Source: Cognatitamlana onchidii
GTDB taxonomy: Bacteria; Bacteroidota; Bacteroidia; Flavobacteriales; Flavobacteriaceae
Assembly (NCBI RefSeq): GCF_004804355.1
Contig: NZ_SRWZ01000008.1
Location: forward strand, 113,546-177,545
Length of the DNA: 64,000 nucleotides
Reading direction: 5' to 3'
This document shows positions 1-9,015 of the stretch, piece after piece (the first letter of the stretch is position 1; every line of letters starts with the position of its first letter). The notes below the pieces were generated by a model, which was not told where the DNA came from, did not search any database, and saw nothing but the letters and a program-made list of their open reading frames with translations. A program made the position numbers and the translations under genes.

Positions 1-2974
1 GCTTATCACCAATAATACCCATTACAAGATCTCCCGTATGCATACCCATACCAACAGAAATTGGTTTAAATCCATCTACCGCACGCTCTGCATTATAAAG
101 CAAAACAGCTCTTTGCATAGCAATACAAGCGCGAAGGGCATTGCTCGCATTTTCTGGAAACAAAGCCATAATACCATCTCCTAAATATTGATTTACAAAA
201 CCTAAATGCTGCTTAATTAAGGGCCCCATTCTACCAACATAGGCATTAACAAACTTAAAATTCTCTTCAGGAGTCATGGATTCTGCCAATGTGGTATAGC
301 CTCTAATATCAGTAAACAAAACAGTCACTTCTTTCTGCATATGATCTCCTAAAACAACATCTGTAACAGCTTCTCGACCCACAGATCTTAAAAACTCGGA
401 TGGCACAAATTTACTAGTTGCCTTATGAATCCCTTGAAGGTTTAAATGCGTTTTAATTCTACTTAGAAGTTCATTTTTTGAAAAAGGCTTTGTTAAATAA
501 TCATTAGCGCCAACATTAAAACCTGCAACCAAGTCGCTTATTCTATTTTTTGCTGTTAGCAATACAATAGGCAAATCACTGGCCGTATAGGTTTCTCTTA
601 TTTTTTCACATACTTCGTATCCAGACATTGTCGGCATCATAACATCGAGTAACACCAAATTAAAGTGCCCCGATTCAATACATTGTAACGCTTCTTTACC
701 ATTACTAACCTCTTTAACTCGATACCCTGCAACTGTTAAGTGATTTTCTAGAACCCGCCTATTTATGGGTTCATCATCTACTATTAAAATCTGAATATTA
801 TTGGAATAATCTATTTTAATAGTATCGATTTCATCCTCGGAAGCCGCTTCTTTATTTGCAATACTTTGAATAACCTCGTTTTCAACCCCTTTTAAAATAT
901 CCTTCCTTTTGTAATTACTCAATGGTAACGTAAAACTAAAAACCGAACCCTTGTTTAACTCAGAACGGACCTCAATGGTACCCCCATGAAGTTCTACAAG
1001 TTGCTTTGTAACAGACAAGCCTAGACCTGTTCCTCCATAATTCCTTGACGTAGTTCCGTCCAGCTGTTCGAAGGATTTAAAAATATCATTAAGTTTAAAA
1101 TCCGGTATCCCCATACCTGTATCGGAGACAGATATCAAGAGCATATCCTTTTTTTCTTCTGCAGTAATTTCAATTGAGCCCTTTTCCGTAAATTTAATAG
1201 CATTCCCAATAAGATTATATAGTATTTGTTGAAGTCTATTTTCATCGGCCTCCACTAATGAAACATGTTTAGCAATAGAATTTTTTAGAGTGATACTTTT
1301 ATCTTTTGCCAAAGTCTCAGAAACTTTTAATACCAAATTAACCAATGCATGAATATCTAAAGGGTTTATAGAAAGTACAAGGTCTCTATTTTTTAATTTA
1401 GAGAAATCCAAAATATCATTAACCAAATTAGACAGACGCCTTCCACTATGGGTTATCATATTTAAGTTCTCAATAGCTGTCGATGGTAATTCACCTGCGA
1501 TTCCATCCTTGAGGGACTCCGAAAGCCCTATAATACCATTAAGTGGCGTACGCAATTCATGGGACGTATTAGCTAAAAACTCATCCTTAAGCTTATCTAT
1601 TTTCTCTAAGTCTGCAACACGCTGTTTTTCATGTTCTGTCTTTCTTTGCTCCTCTATAATTTGAAGGTTTTTTTCCTTATCTGCTAACTTAATTTTTTGC
1701 ATTGTTTTGTACCTATGAAATAATAAAAAAGACGCAATAATTGTTGCAATAGCAATTGCTAGCATTATATTTCTAAAGGTGGTTTCTTCCTTAATTTTTA
1801 GCTCTTTTATTTGCGCTTCTTTTTCAAGGGTAAGTATAGCGTTCTCCCTTTTCTCCGAATTATATCTTTCTTGAAGTTCTTCAATTTGTCTTGATTTAGC
1901 TTCGTTATAAAGACTATCTTTTAAGACATTTATTTGTGCCTCATAAGCAAAAGCTTCCTCGTAATTACCTTGTGAGGCGTGCAGTTGTGATAGCAAAGAA
2001 TAGCTATCTTTAACTCTTTCCTTATCGCCTAGAGACTTAACTATTTCTAAAGACTTTAACAAAAAACTCTCAGCTTGTTTAAAGTTTTTTAGATTAAAAT
2101 GGTTTTTACCAAGTTCAAAAAAGCTCATTGCTAACTCACTCTTTTGATTTAGCCCCGATCTTATAGACAAAGCTTGAGTATGATAATTCAAAGCTGTTTT
2201 ATAATTTCCTTGAAGGTTCGACACCTTTCCAAGTGACTCGTAATCATAGGCCATCCCCCATTTACTTGATATCTCAGTATCTAATTTAAGTGCTTTGTTA
2301 AAAAAAGATAACGCTTTGGTATAGTCCTTTAATAAGAGATACGCATCACCAATATTGTAGTTACAATTGGCTAATTCTGTTTTATCACCTAATCGCTCAA
2401 ATATAGTAAGTGCTTTATTATAATTTTCTAAAGCCTGCTCAGTTTTACCTGTTTTTTTTAAAGTCTCTCCTATAGCATTTAGAACGGTAGCCTCACCAAA
2501 AACATCGCCAATACCTTCATAAAGCTTTACAATTTCATAATAAATTTCAAGGCTTTGCTCCACCTTTCCAATATCATCAAGAATTATTGCCTTTTGATAG
2601 AGTCCATTAGCTACCTCTTTTTTTTCATTTCGGTTTGCCGCATGCGTTATATATTCGTCAAAATAACCAAGCGCTTTATCATAATTACCTCTTTGCCTTT
2701 CCAATACACCATATTGGTATTTGGCTAAAATTTCGCGCCCTTTCAAGCCTTTATTAATAGCAAAATGGTACAGACTATCTATATACAATTCTGCAATGCT
2801 ATCATTAGATCTGCTATTCAAATATTCCCATGAAATATCTTTCAAGGCTTGACACTTAACCGAATCGTTAGTAGCATATCGGTATACCTTTTTTAAACTG
2901 TCTAATCTATGAGTTTGACCAAGAGTAAGACGGCAAGTAAAAACTAAAAATAATACATATAGAATGTATTTCAT
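1..2974 (-). CDS. Hybrid sensor: TPR, histidine kinase, receiver and class III nucleotide cyclase (3' end outside window)
   Basis: Open frame of about 991 codons running off the left edge, so the C-terminus is missing. The reading starts at an ATG followed by a short secretory-type hydrophobic stretch. A long region of TPR-like repeats (about residues 40-340) is probably periplasmic. One membrane helix near residue 400 and a short coiled coil follow. Then come a HisKA domain with HELRTPLNG (phospho-acceptor His about 472), an HATPase with GxGIP and GGTGLGL boxes, a receiver with LLDVMMP (phospho-acceptor Asp about 777), and the start of a class III adenylate/guanylate cyclase with LFTDIRGY (metal Asp about 889). 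Signal, phosphorelay and cyclic-nucleotide output thus sit in one chain. The ligand is unknown. The universal stress gene lies 106 bases upstream on the same strand. Confidence 0.9.
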   Translation of the reverse strand, partial: MKYILYVLFLVFTCRLTLGQTHRLDSLKKVYRYATNDSVKCQALKDISWEYLNSRSNDSIAELYIDSLYHFAINKGLKGREILAKYQYGVLERQRGNYDKALGYFDEYITHAANRNEKKEVANGLYQKAIILDDIGKVEQSLEIYYEIVKLYEGIGDVFGEATVLNAIGETLKKTGKTEQALENYNKALTIFERLGDKTELANCNYNIGDAYLLLKDYTKALSFFNKALKLDTEISSKWGMAYDYESLGKVSNLQGNYKTALNYHTQALSIRSGLNQKSELAMSFFELGKNHFNLKNFKQAESFLLKSLEIVKSLGDKERVKDSYSLLSQLHASQGNYEEAFAYEAQINVLKDSLYNEAKSRQIEELQERYNSEKRENAILTLEKEAQIKELKIKEETTFRNIMLAIAIATIIASFLLFHRYKTMQKIKLADKEKNLQIIEEQRKTEHEKQRVADLEKIDKLKDEFLANTSHELRTPLNGIIGLSESLKDGIAGELPSTAIENLNMITHSGRRLSNLVNDILDFSKLKNRDLVLSINPLDIHALVNLVLKVSETLAKDKSITLKNSIAKHVSLVEADENRLQQILYNLIGNAIKFTEKGSIEITAEEKKDMLLISVSDTGMGIPDFKLNDIFKSFEQLDGTTSRNYGGTGLGLSVTKQLVELHGGTIEVRSELNKGSVFSFTLPLSNYKRKDILKGVENEVIQSIANKEAASEDEIDTIKIDYSNNIQILIVDDEPINRRVLENHLTVAGYRVKEVSNGKEALQCIESGHFNLVLLDVMMPTMSGYEVCEKIRETYTASDLPIVLLTAKNRISDLVAGFNVGANDYLTKPFSKNELLSRIKTHLNLQGIHKATSKFVPSEFLRSVGREAVTDVVLGDHMQKEVTVLFTDIRGYTTLAESMTPEENFKFVNAYVGRMGPLIKQHLGFVNQYLGDGIMALFPENASNALRACIAMQRAVLLYNAERAVDGFKPISVGMGMHTGDLVMGIIGDK

Positions 2975-3080
2975 TTTAAGACATATTTGGTTGGGCTGAT
3001 GTTATAAAGTTAAGCGTAAATCTTTAAACTTTAAAAAATCTCCAAACAATTATACTGCAACCTAGGTATATTAAAAGTGT

Positions 3081-3926
3081 TTAGAGAGATGGACTGTGCA
3101 TTACTAGAAGTGGTATATCAATATTATATGCCAATGTTTCCTCCAAATGCTCAGTAAATAAACGCTCTATAAAAGAGTGTTTCTTACTCATCATGGCAAG
3201 CATTTTTATATCATTTGCTTTTAAATAATTCTGTATCGCTTGGAAAATATCATGCGTGTTAGAATCAATATAATCATGCAATGCTTTAGGAAAGTATTCG
3301 TTAAAAAAGTCTTCATTTAAGCTTTGGTTTTGAGCCAAATGATGTTCATCTGCCACATGTAATATGCTGAGTTTTGCATGATGATTCAGCATAAACTCCT
3401 GCAATGGTTTAAGTTCTTCAGGTCTAAACAAAGGTAAATTATTGGTAGTGAAAGCAATGGTCCTAAAGTGACTAAATTGGCATCCATCTGGCACAACCAA
3501 TATAGGGGCATAACAGCGCTGAATAACCCTAACCGTATTGCTTCCAAAAAGCGTTTTTGATAGACCAGACGCCCCTTTAGTACCCATAATTATCAAATCT
3601 ATTTTTTTGGTATGACTCACCTGATTGATAGCATCAATAAAATTATCATAATCTACAATTGAGAAACATTCAAAGTTCTCAAATTCATAATCCGATTCTA
3701 TCTTAGAAATAATATTATCTATAGACTTCTTTGCCGCACTTATAATAGTTTTATAAATCGTTCCTGATGCACCAACCACCATCATATCGTCAGAAATAAA
3801 AGATGATGCTTTTTGAACATTTAAAAAGTAAAACCTACAAGCTTCACCTTTCATCAAGTCCAAAGCATAATAAATGGCATTAAGAGAATTTTTCGAAAAA
3901 TCGGTGGGTAATAATATGTTCTTCAT
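3081..3926 (-). CDS. Universal stress protein, tandem UspA domains
   Basis: About 281 residues, twice the length of a single Usp domain, so two domains in tandem. The first begins KNILLPTDFS and carries the complete ATP-binding pattern G-2x-G-9x-G-S, read as GTKG...FGSN, about residues 121-135. The second half is more diverged and lacks a clear copy of that motif. The start was set at the Met directly before KNILLPTDFS. Another in-frame ATG lies six codons upstream (3944), but Usp proteins normally open with this first beta strand. Cytoplasmic, with a general stress or nucleotide-sensing role expected from the family. It may be co-transcribed with the hybrid sensor kinase downstream. Confidence 0.88.
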   Translation of the reverse strand: MKNILLPTDFSKNSLNAIYYALDLMKGEACRFYFLNVQKASSFISDDMMVVGASGTIYKTIISAAKKSIDNIISKIESDYEFENFECFSIVDYDNFIDAINQVSHTKKIDLIIMGTKGASGLSKTLFGSNTVRVIQRCYAPILVVPDGCQFSHFRTIAFTTNNLPLFRPEELKPLQEFMLNHHAKLSILHVADEHHLAQNQSLNEDFFNEYFPKALHDYIDSNTHDIFQAIQNYLKANDIKMLAMMSKKHSFIERLFTEHLEETLAYNIDIPLLVMHSPSL

Positions 3927-4095
3927 GATGCTAGTAATTGACAATCAAGTAAATTTATTATTCCTATCCATAAATTACTATGACAAATGTTAGGATAAAA
4001 TTTCATGTTTTGTTCATTCAAACTGGCTTCACTAGAGATAATATTTTAAATAGAAGTTCATGCAAAATAGCAGTAAGTAATTTCCTCAAATACTT

Positions 4096-4103
4096 TATAT
4101 TTG
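4096..4103 (+). promoter_or_regulatory. Putative -7 box (TATATTTG) for the first M28 peptidase
   Basis: Exact match to the Bacteroidota TAnnTTTG -7 element, 19 bases before the start codon. No convincing -33 TTG lies at the expected distance. Confidence 0.45.
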
Positions 4104-4122
4104 TTGAGCTATTAAAAATCCT

Positions 4123-5175
4123 ATGAAATTAATTTTAACATTCTCTCTCCTAACACTTGTTGGCACTTGTTCAACACCAAAGTACACCGCAAAACTTCAA
4201 AACTTAAAAGATAATATTAAGATAACAGACACGTCCTTAATAAAATTCTATGCCAATACTATAAAAAAAGAAGAACTAAAAACACACCTATATGAGTTTT
4301 CATCAGACAAATATGAGGGCAGAAAAGTTGGTGAAAAGGGCCAAAAATTGGCGGCTGAGTTTTTAAAATCTTACTATCAAAATGAACAAATAGCCTCTCC
4401 TTTTGGTGGTAGTAACTATTACCAAATGATTCCATCTGATTTTTTTTCTAATAATATTAAAAGCTCTGAAAACGTTCTGGCCTACATTGAGGGGACAGAA
4501 AAACCAGATGAAATTATTATTATTTCTGCTCATCTTGACCACTTGGGGATTGATGCACATGGTGAAGTTAACCATGGCGCCGACGACGATGGATCTGGAA
4601 CTGTAGCACTCATGGAAATGGCTCAGTCTTTTAAAATGGCTAAAAATGCTGGCCATGGCCCTAAACGCAGTATTCTTTTCCTTCATTTAACAGCCGAAGA
4701 AATAGGAAAACGTGGTTCTGAATTTTATGTTAGTCATCCAATATTTCCTCTGGAAAACACCTTGGTCGACTTAAATATTGATATGATTGGACGTATAGAT
4801 GATTTACATAAAGAGGATAAAGACTACGTTTATTTAATTGGATCTGATAGATTGAGTAAAGAACTACATTATATCTCAGAGAAAGTAAACAATACTTTGT
4901 TTAACATTCATCTTGATTACAGATATAATGCTGAAAACGACAGTAATCATTACTACGAACGTTCAGACCATTATAATTTTGCCTTAAAAGGGATTCCTGT
5001 CATCTTTTATTTTAACGGTGTTCATGACGATTACCACAGAGCTACAGATACACCAGACAAAATAGACTATGCCCTTCTAGAAAAACGCACTAAGCTCATA
5101 TTTGCTACAGCATGGCAAATTGCTAATCAGGAAAATCGCCTTGCTGTAGATGCGAACAATGACTTTTTAAATTAG
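4123..5175 (+). CDS. M28 family metallopeptidase, copy 1 (exported)
   Basis: 350 residues. A hydrophobic N-terminus ends in LVGTC, a weak lipobox because Thr precedes Cys16, so lipidation is uncertain. The M28 di-zinc aminopeptidase signature is complete: SAHLDH (His137), GADDDGSGT (Asp154), the catalytic Glu pair in TAEE (192-193), NIDMIG (Asp220) and a late His in DDYHRATD. It should cleave N-terminal residues from peptides in the periplasm or at the cell surface. The next gene is a close paralogue with the same domain order, and each has its own upstream TAnnTTTG box, pointing to a local tandem duplication. Substrate unknown. Confidence 0.9.
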   Translation: MKLILTFSLLTLVGTCSTPKYTAKLQNLKDNIKITDTSLIKFYANTIKKEELKTHLYEFSSDKYEGRKVGEKGQKLAAEFLKSYYQNEQIASPFGGSNYYQMIPSDFFSNNIKSSENVLAYIEGTEKPDEIIIISAHLDHLGIDAHGEVNHGADDDGSGTVALMEMAQSFKMAKNAGHGPKRSILFLHLTAEEIGKRGSEFYVSHPIFPLENTLVDLNIDMIGRIDDLHKEDKDYVYLIGSDRLSKELHYISEKVNNTLFNIHLDYRYNAENDSNHYYERSDHYNFALKGIPVIFYFNGVHDDYHRATDTPDKIDYALLEKRTKLIFATAWQIANQENRLAVDANNDFLN

Positions 5176-5203
5176 CTGTATAAATAATAAGGCCATCCCA
5201 TCT

Positions 5204-5211
5204 TATTTTTG
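5204..5211 (+). promoter_or_regulatory. Putative -7 box (TATTTTTG) for the second M28 peptidase
   Basis: TAnnTTTG match in the 66-base gap between the two M28 genes, 30 bases before the second start codon. It suggests that the downstream paralogue can be transcribed independently. Confidence 0.4.
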
Positions 5212-5241
5212 TAATATAGAGCTTTTAATAGTTTAAATTTT

Positions 5242-6252
5242 ATGTTTTTAAAACACGTTACTACCTTCATTTGCGCTACTATTACTTTAATGTCTTGTAG
5301 TAGTTCTCAAAACAAAAACAAAAAATACGATAATCCCGAAACTTACGCCAAAACGATAACGGCCGCGGAATTAAAAGAAATGCTTTATACGTATGCTTCC
5401 GATGATTTTGAAGGCAGGTATACGGGAGAAGCAGGACAGAAAAAAGCAGTTGAGTTTATTAAATCTCATTATGTTGCGAATAAAATAAAGTCACCAATAA
5501 GCAAAAACGATTACTTCCAAGACATTCCGGCTACATTTTTTAAAGACGGTATAAAGGCTTCAGAGAACGTCCTTGCATATATTAAAGGTTCTGAAAAACC
5601 AGAAGAAGTAATTGTTATCTCAGCGCATTTAGACCATATAGGCATATCAAAAAAAGGAGAAATCAATAACGGCGCGGATGACGATGGTTCTGGTACTGTT
5701 GCTATTTTAGAGATTGCAGAAGCCTTTAGAGCGGCTGAGAAAGATGGAAAAGGCCCTAAACGTTCAATTCTTTTTTTACATGTTACCGGTGAAGAATTAG
5801 GGCTGTATGGTTCAAGGTACTATACTGATGAAGACCCTATATTTCCATTAAAAAACACGGTAGCCAATTTAAATATTGATATGATAGGACGTGTAGACCC
5901 TAAACATGAAGGTGGTCAAAACTATTTATATTTAATCGGCTCGGATAAATTAAGTAAAGAGTTACATGAGCTTTCAGAAGAGGTTAATAAAGCTTCTTTT
6001 AATTTGGAATTTGATTATACATATAATGACGATAATGACCCAAATCGTTTCTACTATCGCTCCGACCATTACAATTTTGTTAAAAAAGGAATTCCAGCTA
6101 TTTTTTATTTTAATGGCACCCATGCCGATTACCACAAACCTTCTGATACGCCTGATAAAATTAACTACGAATTTTTAGAAACTAGAGCTAAGCTCATTTT
6201 CCACACAGCCTGGAAACTCGCTAACCGAGAAGAGCGCATAAAAATCGACTAG
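5242..6252 (+). CDS. M28 family metallopeptidase, copy 2 (lipoprotein)
   Basis: 336 residues, collinear with the gene just upstream. The signal peptide ends in LMSC (Cys19), a good lipobox followed by serines, so an anchored lipoprotein is likely. The zinc ligands and catalytic residues match copy 1: SAHLDH, GADDDGSGT, TGEELG, NIDMIG and ADYHKPSD. The two proteins differ most in the first 40 residues and in the loop after the NIDMIG strand. Known family role: di-zinc aminopeptidase. That the pair arose by tandem duplication is an inference from adjacency and collinearity. Confidence 0.92.
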   Translation: MFLKHVTTFICATITLMSCSSSQNKNKKYDNPETYAKTITAAELKEMLYTYASDDFEGRYTGEAGQKKAVEFIKSHYVANKIKSPISKNDYFQDIPATFFKDGIKASENVLAYIKGSEKPEEVIVISAHLDHIGISKKGEINNGADDDGSGTVAILEIAEAFRAAEKDGKGPKRSILFLHVTGEELGLYGSRYYTDEDPIFPLKNTVANLNIDMIGRVDPKHEGGQNYLYLIGSDKLSKELHELSEEVNKASFNLEFDYTYNDDNDPNRFYYRSDHYNFVKKGIPAIFYFNGTHADYHKPSDTPDKINYEFLETRAKLIFHTAWKLANREERIKID

Positions 6253-6351
6253 AGCTTATTTCTTTTATGCGAAAAGGGGGCATACAGATACTTAACATCA
6301 TCAAAGCGTTAAAGAAAAACTAAAACCTCTTAAACTGGAGGTATCTTTATA

Positions 6352-6359
6352 TATATTTG
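6352..6359 (+). promoter_or_regulatory. Putative -7 box (TATATTTG) for the PIG-L/symporter operon
   Basis: Consensus TAnnTTTG located 21 bases before the PIG-L gene start, after a 128-base gap. No other TAnnTTTG box was found before the three following genes, which are packed with gaps of 2 bases or overlaps. Confidence 0.45.
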
Positions 6360-6380
6360 GTTTTTAGCTAACTGAAAATC

Positions 6381-8903
6381 ATGCATAAAAAACTACTTTT
6401 ATTAGTATTGGCGGTACTTTACCTATCCTATGGTAATGCCCAAAAACCAAAAACGCCTTCAGCTTCTCAAATCTACGAATCGCTTCAAAAGTTAAACTTT
6501 TTAGGCTCTGTTTTATATGTGGCTGCACATCCTGATGATGAAAACACACGCCTGATAGCTTACATGTCTAATCATGTAAAAGCAAGAACCGCTTACCTAT
6601 CGTTAACCCGTGGAGATGGAGGACAAAACTTAATTGGTCCTGAAATTCGTGAATTATTAGGGGTGATTAGAACCCAAGAATTACTGGCCGCGCGAGGTGT
6701 TGATGGCGGTGAACAACTTTTTACTCGAGCAAATGATTTTGGCTACTCAAAACACCCAGATGAAACACTTAAGATTTGGAATAAAAATGACGTTTTAAGC
6801 GATGTTGTTTTGGCAATTAGACAATTTAAACCAGACGTAATAATAAATCGTTTTGACCATAGAACCCCTGGAACAACCCATGGTCACCATACGAGTTCGG
6901 CCATGCTGAGCATGGAGGCCTTTGATTTAGCCAATGATAAATCAGCATATACTGATCAATTGAACCAGACTAGCCTTTGGCAACCAAAACGCTTGTTTTA
7001 TAATACAAGCTGGTGGCGCTATGGAAGCAGAGAGAAATTTGATAAAGTTGATAAAAGCAACATGATTAAATTTGACATTGGTACATACTACCCTTTAAAA
7101 GGCTTATCTAACAATGAATTAGCCTCATTGGCAAGCAGTCAGCATTTGTGTCAAGGTTTTGGAAGGTTATCGCAACGAGGTACTCAAGAAGAATATATTG
7201 AATTCTTAAAAGGTTCGCCTGTTGATAATAACAACATTTTTTCAGGTATTGACACCTCATGGAACCGCGTTCTCGGTGGTTCGGCAATTGGCGATATTTT
7301 ATATGCGGTGGAAAATAATTTTGATTTTACAAACCCATCAGTTCATATTCCGCAATTAATCGAAGCCTATAAACACCTTCAAAACATCGAAGATGAGCAT
7401 TGGAAAACCTTAAAATCGAAAGAACTAAAAGCCATCATCGAGATGTGTGTTGGCCTGTATTTGGAGGTCTCGGCTGAAACCAATTGGGCTACATCAAATG
7501 AGTCAGTTAAACTAAACATAGAGTCCATTAATAGAAGTAACATACCCTTAACCCTATTAAGCATAAAGACCCCAAATGGTACAAGCGTTTCAAAAAATAT
7601 AGAGCTAAAGAGCAATATAAAATTTACTTTTGAAGAAATTATTAAAATCAAGGAAAACGCACAACCTACAACCCCGTATTGGCTCAACAAAAAAGGTACA
7701 TTAGGTATGTACATTGTAGATAACCCCGAGCAAATTGGGCTACCAGAAACTCCTAGAGTCTATAACATGGATTTTAATGTTTTAATTGATAATACCCCTT
7801 TTACATTTACTAAGCCAGTAATTCAGAGGTACTCAAAACCTGATAAAGGCGAGCTATACAGACCTTTTGAAATCATTCCTGAGGCTTCTGTAAAGATTAC
7901 TGAAAAGGTTATCATTTTTGACTCTGATAAATCACATGAAGTCAGCGTTGTTATTAAATCTGGTCGTCATGATCTTAAAGGAACTATTGAATTATGTCAC
8001 CCTGAAGACTGGAGCGTCTCACCAAAAATGCATAAAGTATCTATAGCCCACAAAGGCGAAGAGCAAACGGTAATATTTAATGTAACGCCTCCTAAAACGG
8101 GTAGTGAGGGTTTTATTGGTCCGATAATTCATATAGGTGATAAAGATTATAATAAAGAACTCTTTGAAATCGCTTATGAGCATATTCCTTTTCAAACTGT
8201 TCTATTGCCAAGTGAAAGCAAGGTAGTCCGTCTAGACATTAATAAAAGTGGTGAAAACATTGGCTATATTCAAGGCGCTGGAGATGTTGTTCCTGAAAGT
8301 TTAGAACAAATAGGATACAAAGTAAAAATTCTTAAACTAGAAGATATAAATACGGAGTACCTTAGTGAATTTGATGCCATTGTAGTTGGAATTAGGGCCT
8401 ATAACACCTTGGATGATATAGAATTTAAACAGCCTCAGTTATTTGATTATGTTGCCCAAGGCGGAAACATGATAGTACAATACAGTAAAAGCTACGGTTT
8501 GAAAACTGCAAATATAGCCCCCTATAGTTTGACTTTATCCCATGATCGAGTAACTGATGAAAATGCTAGTGTAAGATTTATTAATCCGAAACATGAAATT
8601 CTAAATTCACCTAATAAAATTACTCAAAAGGATTTTGAAGGCTGGACTCAGGAACGTGGATTATATTTTGCAAATGCATGGTCAGATAAATTCACACCTA
8701 TTTTATCCATGAACGATAATGGAGAAACAGCTAAAGAAGGTAGCTTACTAATCGCTCAGCATGGCAAGGGCTATTTCATCTATACCGGGTTAAGCTTTTT
8801 TAGAGAGTTTCCTGCTGGCGTTTCGGGTGCATATAGATTGTTTGCTAATATGATCTCCTTGGGTAAAGAAGACATGAATTTAGAAGCTAAACGAAATGAT
8901 TAA
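6381..8903 (+). CDS. PIG-L (LmbE-like) family deacetylase, large exported form
   Basis: 840 residues with a signal peptide ending near NAQ (residues 1-21). The N-terminal PIG-L domain shows the zinc motif AHPDDE (49-54) and a later HGHH near residue 165, as in GlcNAc-type N-deacetylases. A long beta-rich middle follows, then a C-terminal domain resembling the glutamine-amidotransferase-like or ThuA-like fold seen in many Bacteroidota PIG-L proteins. It is roughly three times the length of minimal PIG-L enzymes. It leads a tight operon with a tiny membrane peptide, an SSS symporter and a Gfo/Idh/MocA oxidoreductase. This suggests extracytoplasmic deacetylation of an amino sugar or glycoconjugate followed by uptake and oxidation. 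The substrate is not identifiable. Confidence 0.88.
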   Translation: MHKKLLLLVLAVLYLSYGNAQKPKTPSASQIYESLQKLNFLGSVLYVAAHPDDENTRLIAYMSNHVKARTAYLSLTRGDGGQNLIGPEIRELLGVIRTQELLAARGVDGGEQLFTRANDFGYSKHPDETLKIWNKNDVLSDVVLAIRQFKPDVIINRFDHRTPGTTHGHHTSSAMLSMEAFDLANDKSAYTDQLNQTSLWQPKRLFYNTSWWRYGSREKFDKVDKSNMIKFDIGTYYPLKGLSNNELASLASSQHLCQGFGRLSQRGTQEEYIEFLKGSPVDNNNIFSGIDTSWNRVLGGSAIGDILYAVENNFDFTNPSVHIPQLIEAYKHLQNIEDEHWKTLKSKELKAIIEMCVGLYLEVSAETNWATSNESVKLNIESINRSNIPLTLLSIKTPNGTSVSKNIELKSNIKFTFEEIIKIKENAQPTTPYWLNKKGTLGMYIVDNPEQIGLPETPRVYNMDFNVLIDNTPFTFTKPVIQRYSKPDKGELYRPFEIIPEASVKITEKVIIFDSDKSHEVSVVIKSGRHDLKGTIELCHPEDWSVSPKMHKVSIAHKGEEQTVIFNVTPPKTGSEGFIGPIIHIGDKDYNKELFEIAYEHIPFQTVLLPSESKVVRLDINKSGENIGYIQGAGDVVPESLEQIGYKVKILKLEDINTEYLSEFDAIVVGIRAYNTLDDIEFKQPQLFDYVAQGGNMIVQYSKSYGLKTANIAPYSLTLSHDRVTDENASVRFINPKHEILNSPNKITQKDFEGWTQERGLYFANAWSDKFTPILSMNDNGETAKEGSLLIAQHGKGYFIYTGLSFFREFPAGVSGAYRLFANMISLGKEDMNLEAKRND

Positions 8904-8905
8904 CC

Positions 8906-9013
8906 ATGGATGACAAAGAACCAAAACAAACATGGCTTAAGCTATACTCTATTGTTTTAATAGCCAACACCCTATATTTTATAGTCTTCTATATCATTAC
9001 AAAATCGTTTTAA
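8906..9013 (+). CDS. Small single-span membrane protein before the symporter (35 aa)
   Basis: The gene starts two bases after the PIG-L stop codon and ends two bases before the symporter start. It encodes 35 residues: a charged N-terminus (MDDKEPKQTW) followed by one hydrophobic helix of about 20 residues ending in ITKSF. Some SSS-family symporters are preceded by a small membrane protein, for example YjcH before ActP and YhdT before PanF. The tight fit and membrane character suggest a similar accessory peptide, but no sequence similarity to those families can be claimed here. The evidence is position, frame and composition only. Confidence 0.6.
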   Translation: MDDKEPKQTWLKLYSIVLIANTLYFIVFYIITKSF

Positions 9014-9015
9014 TT

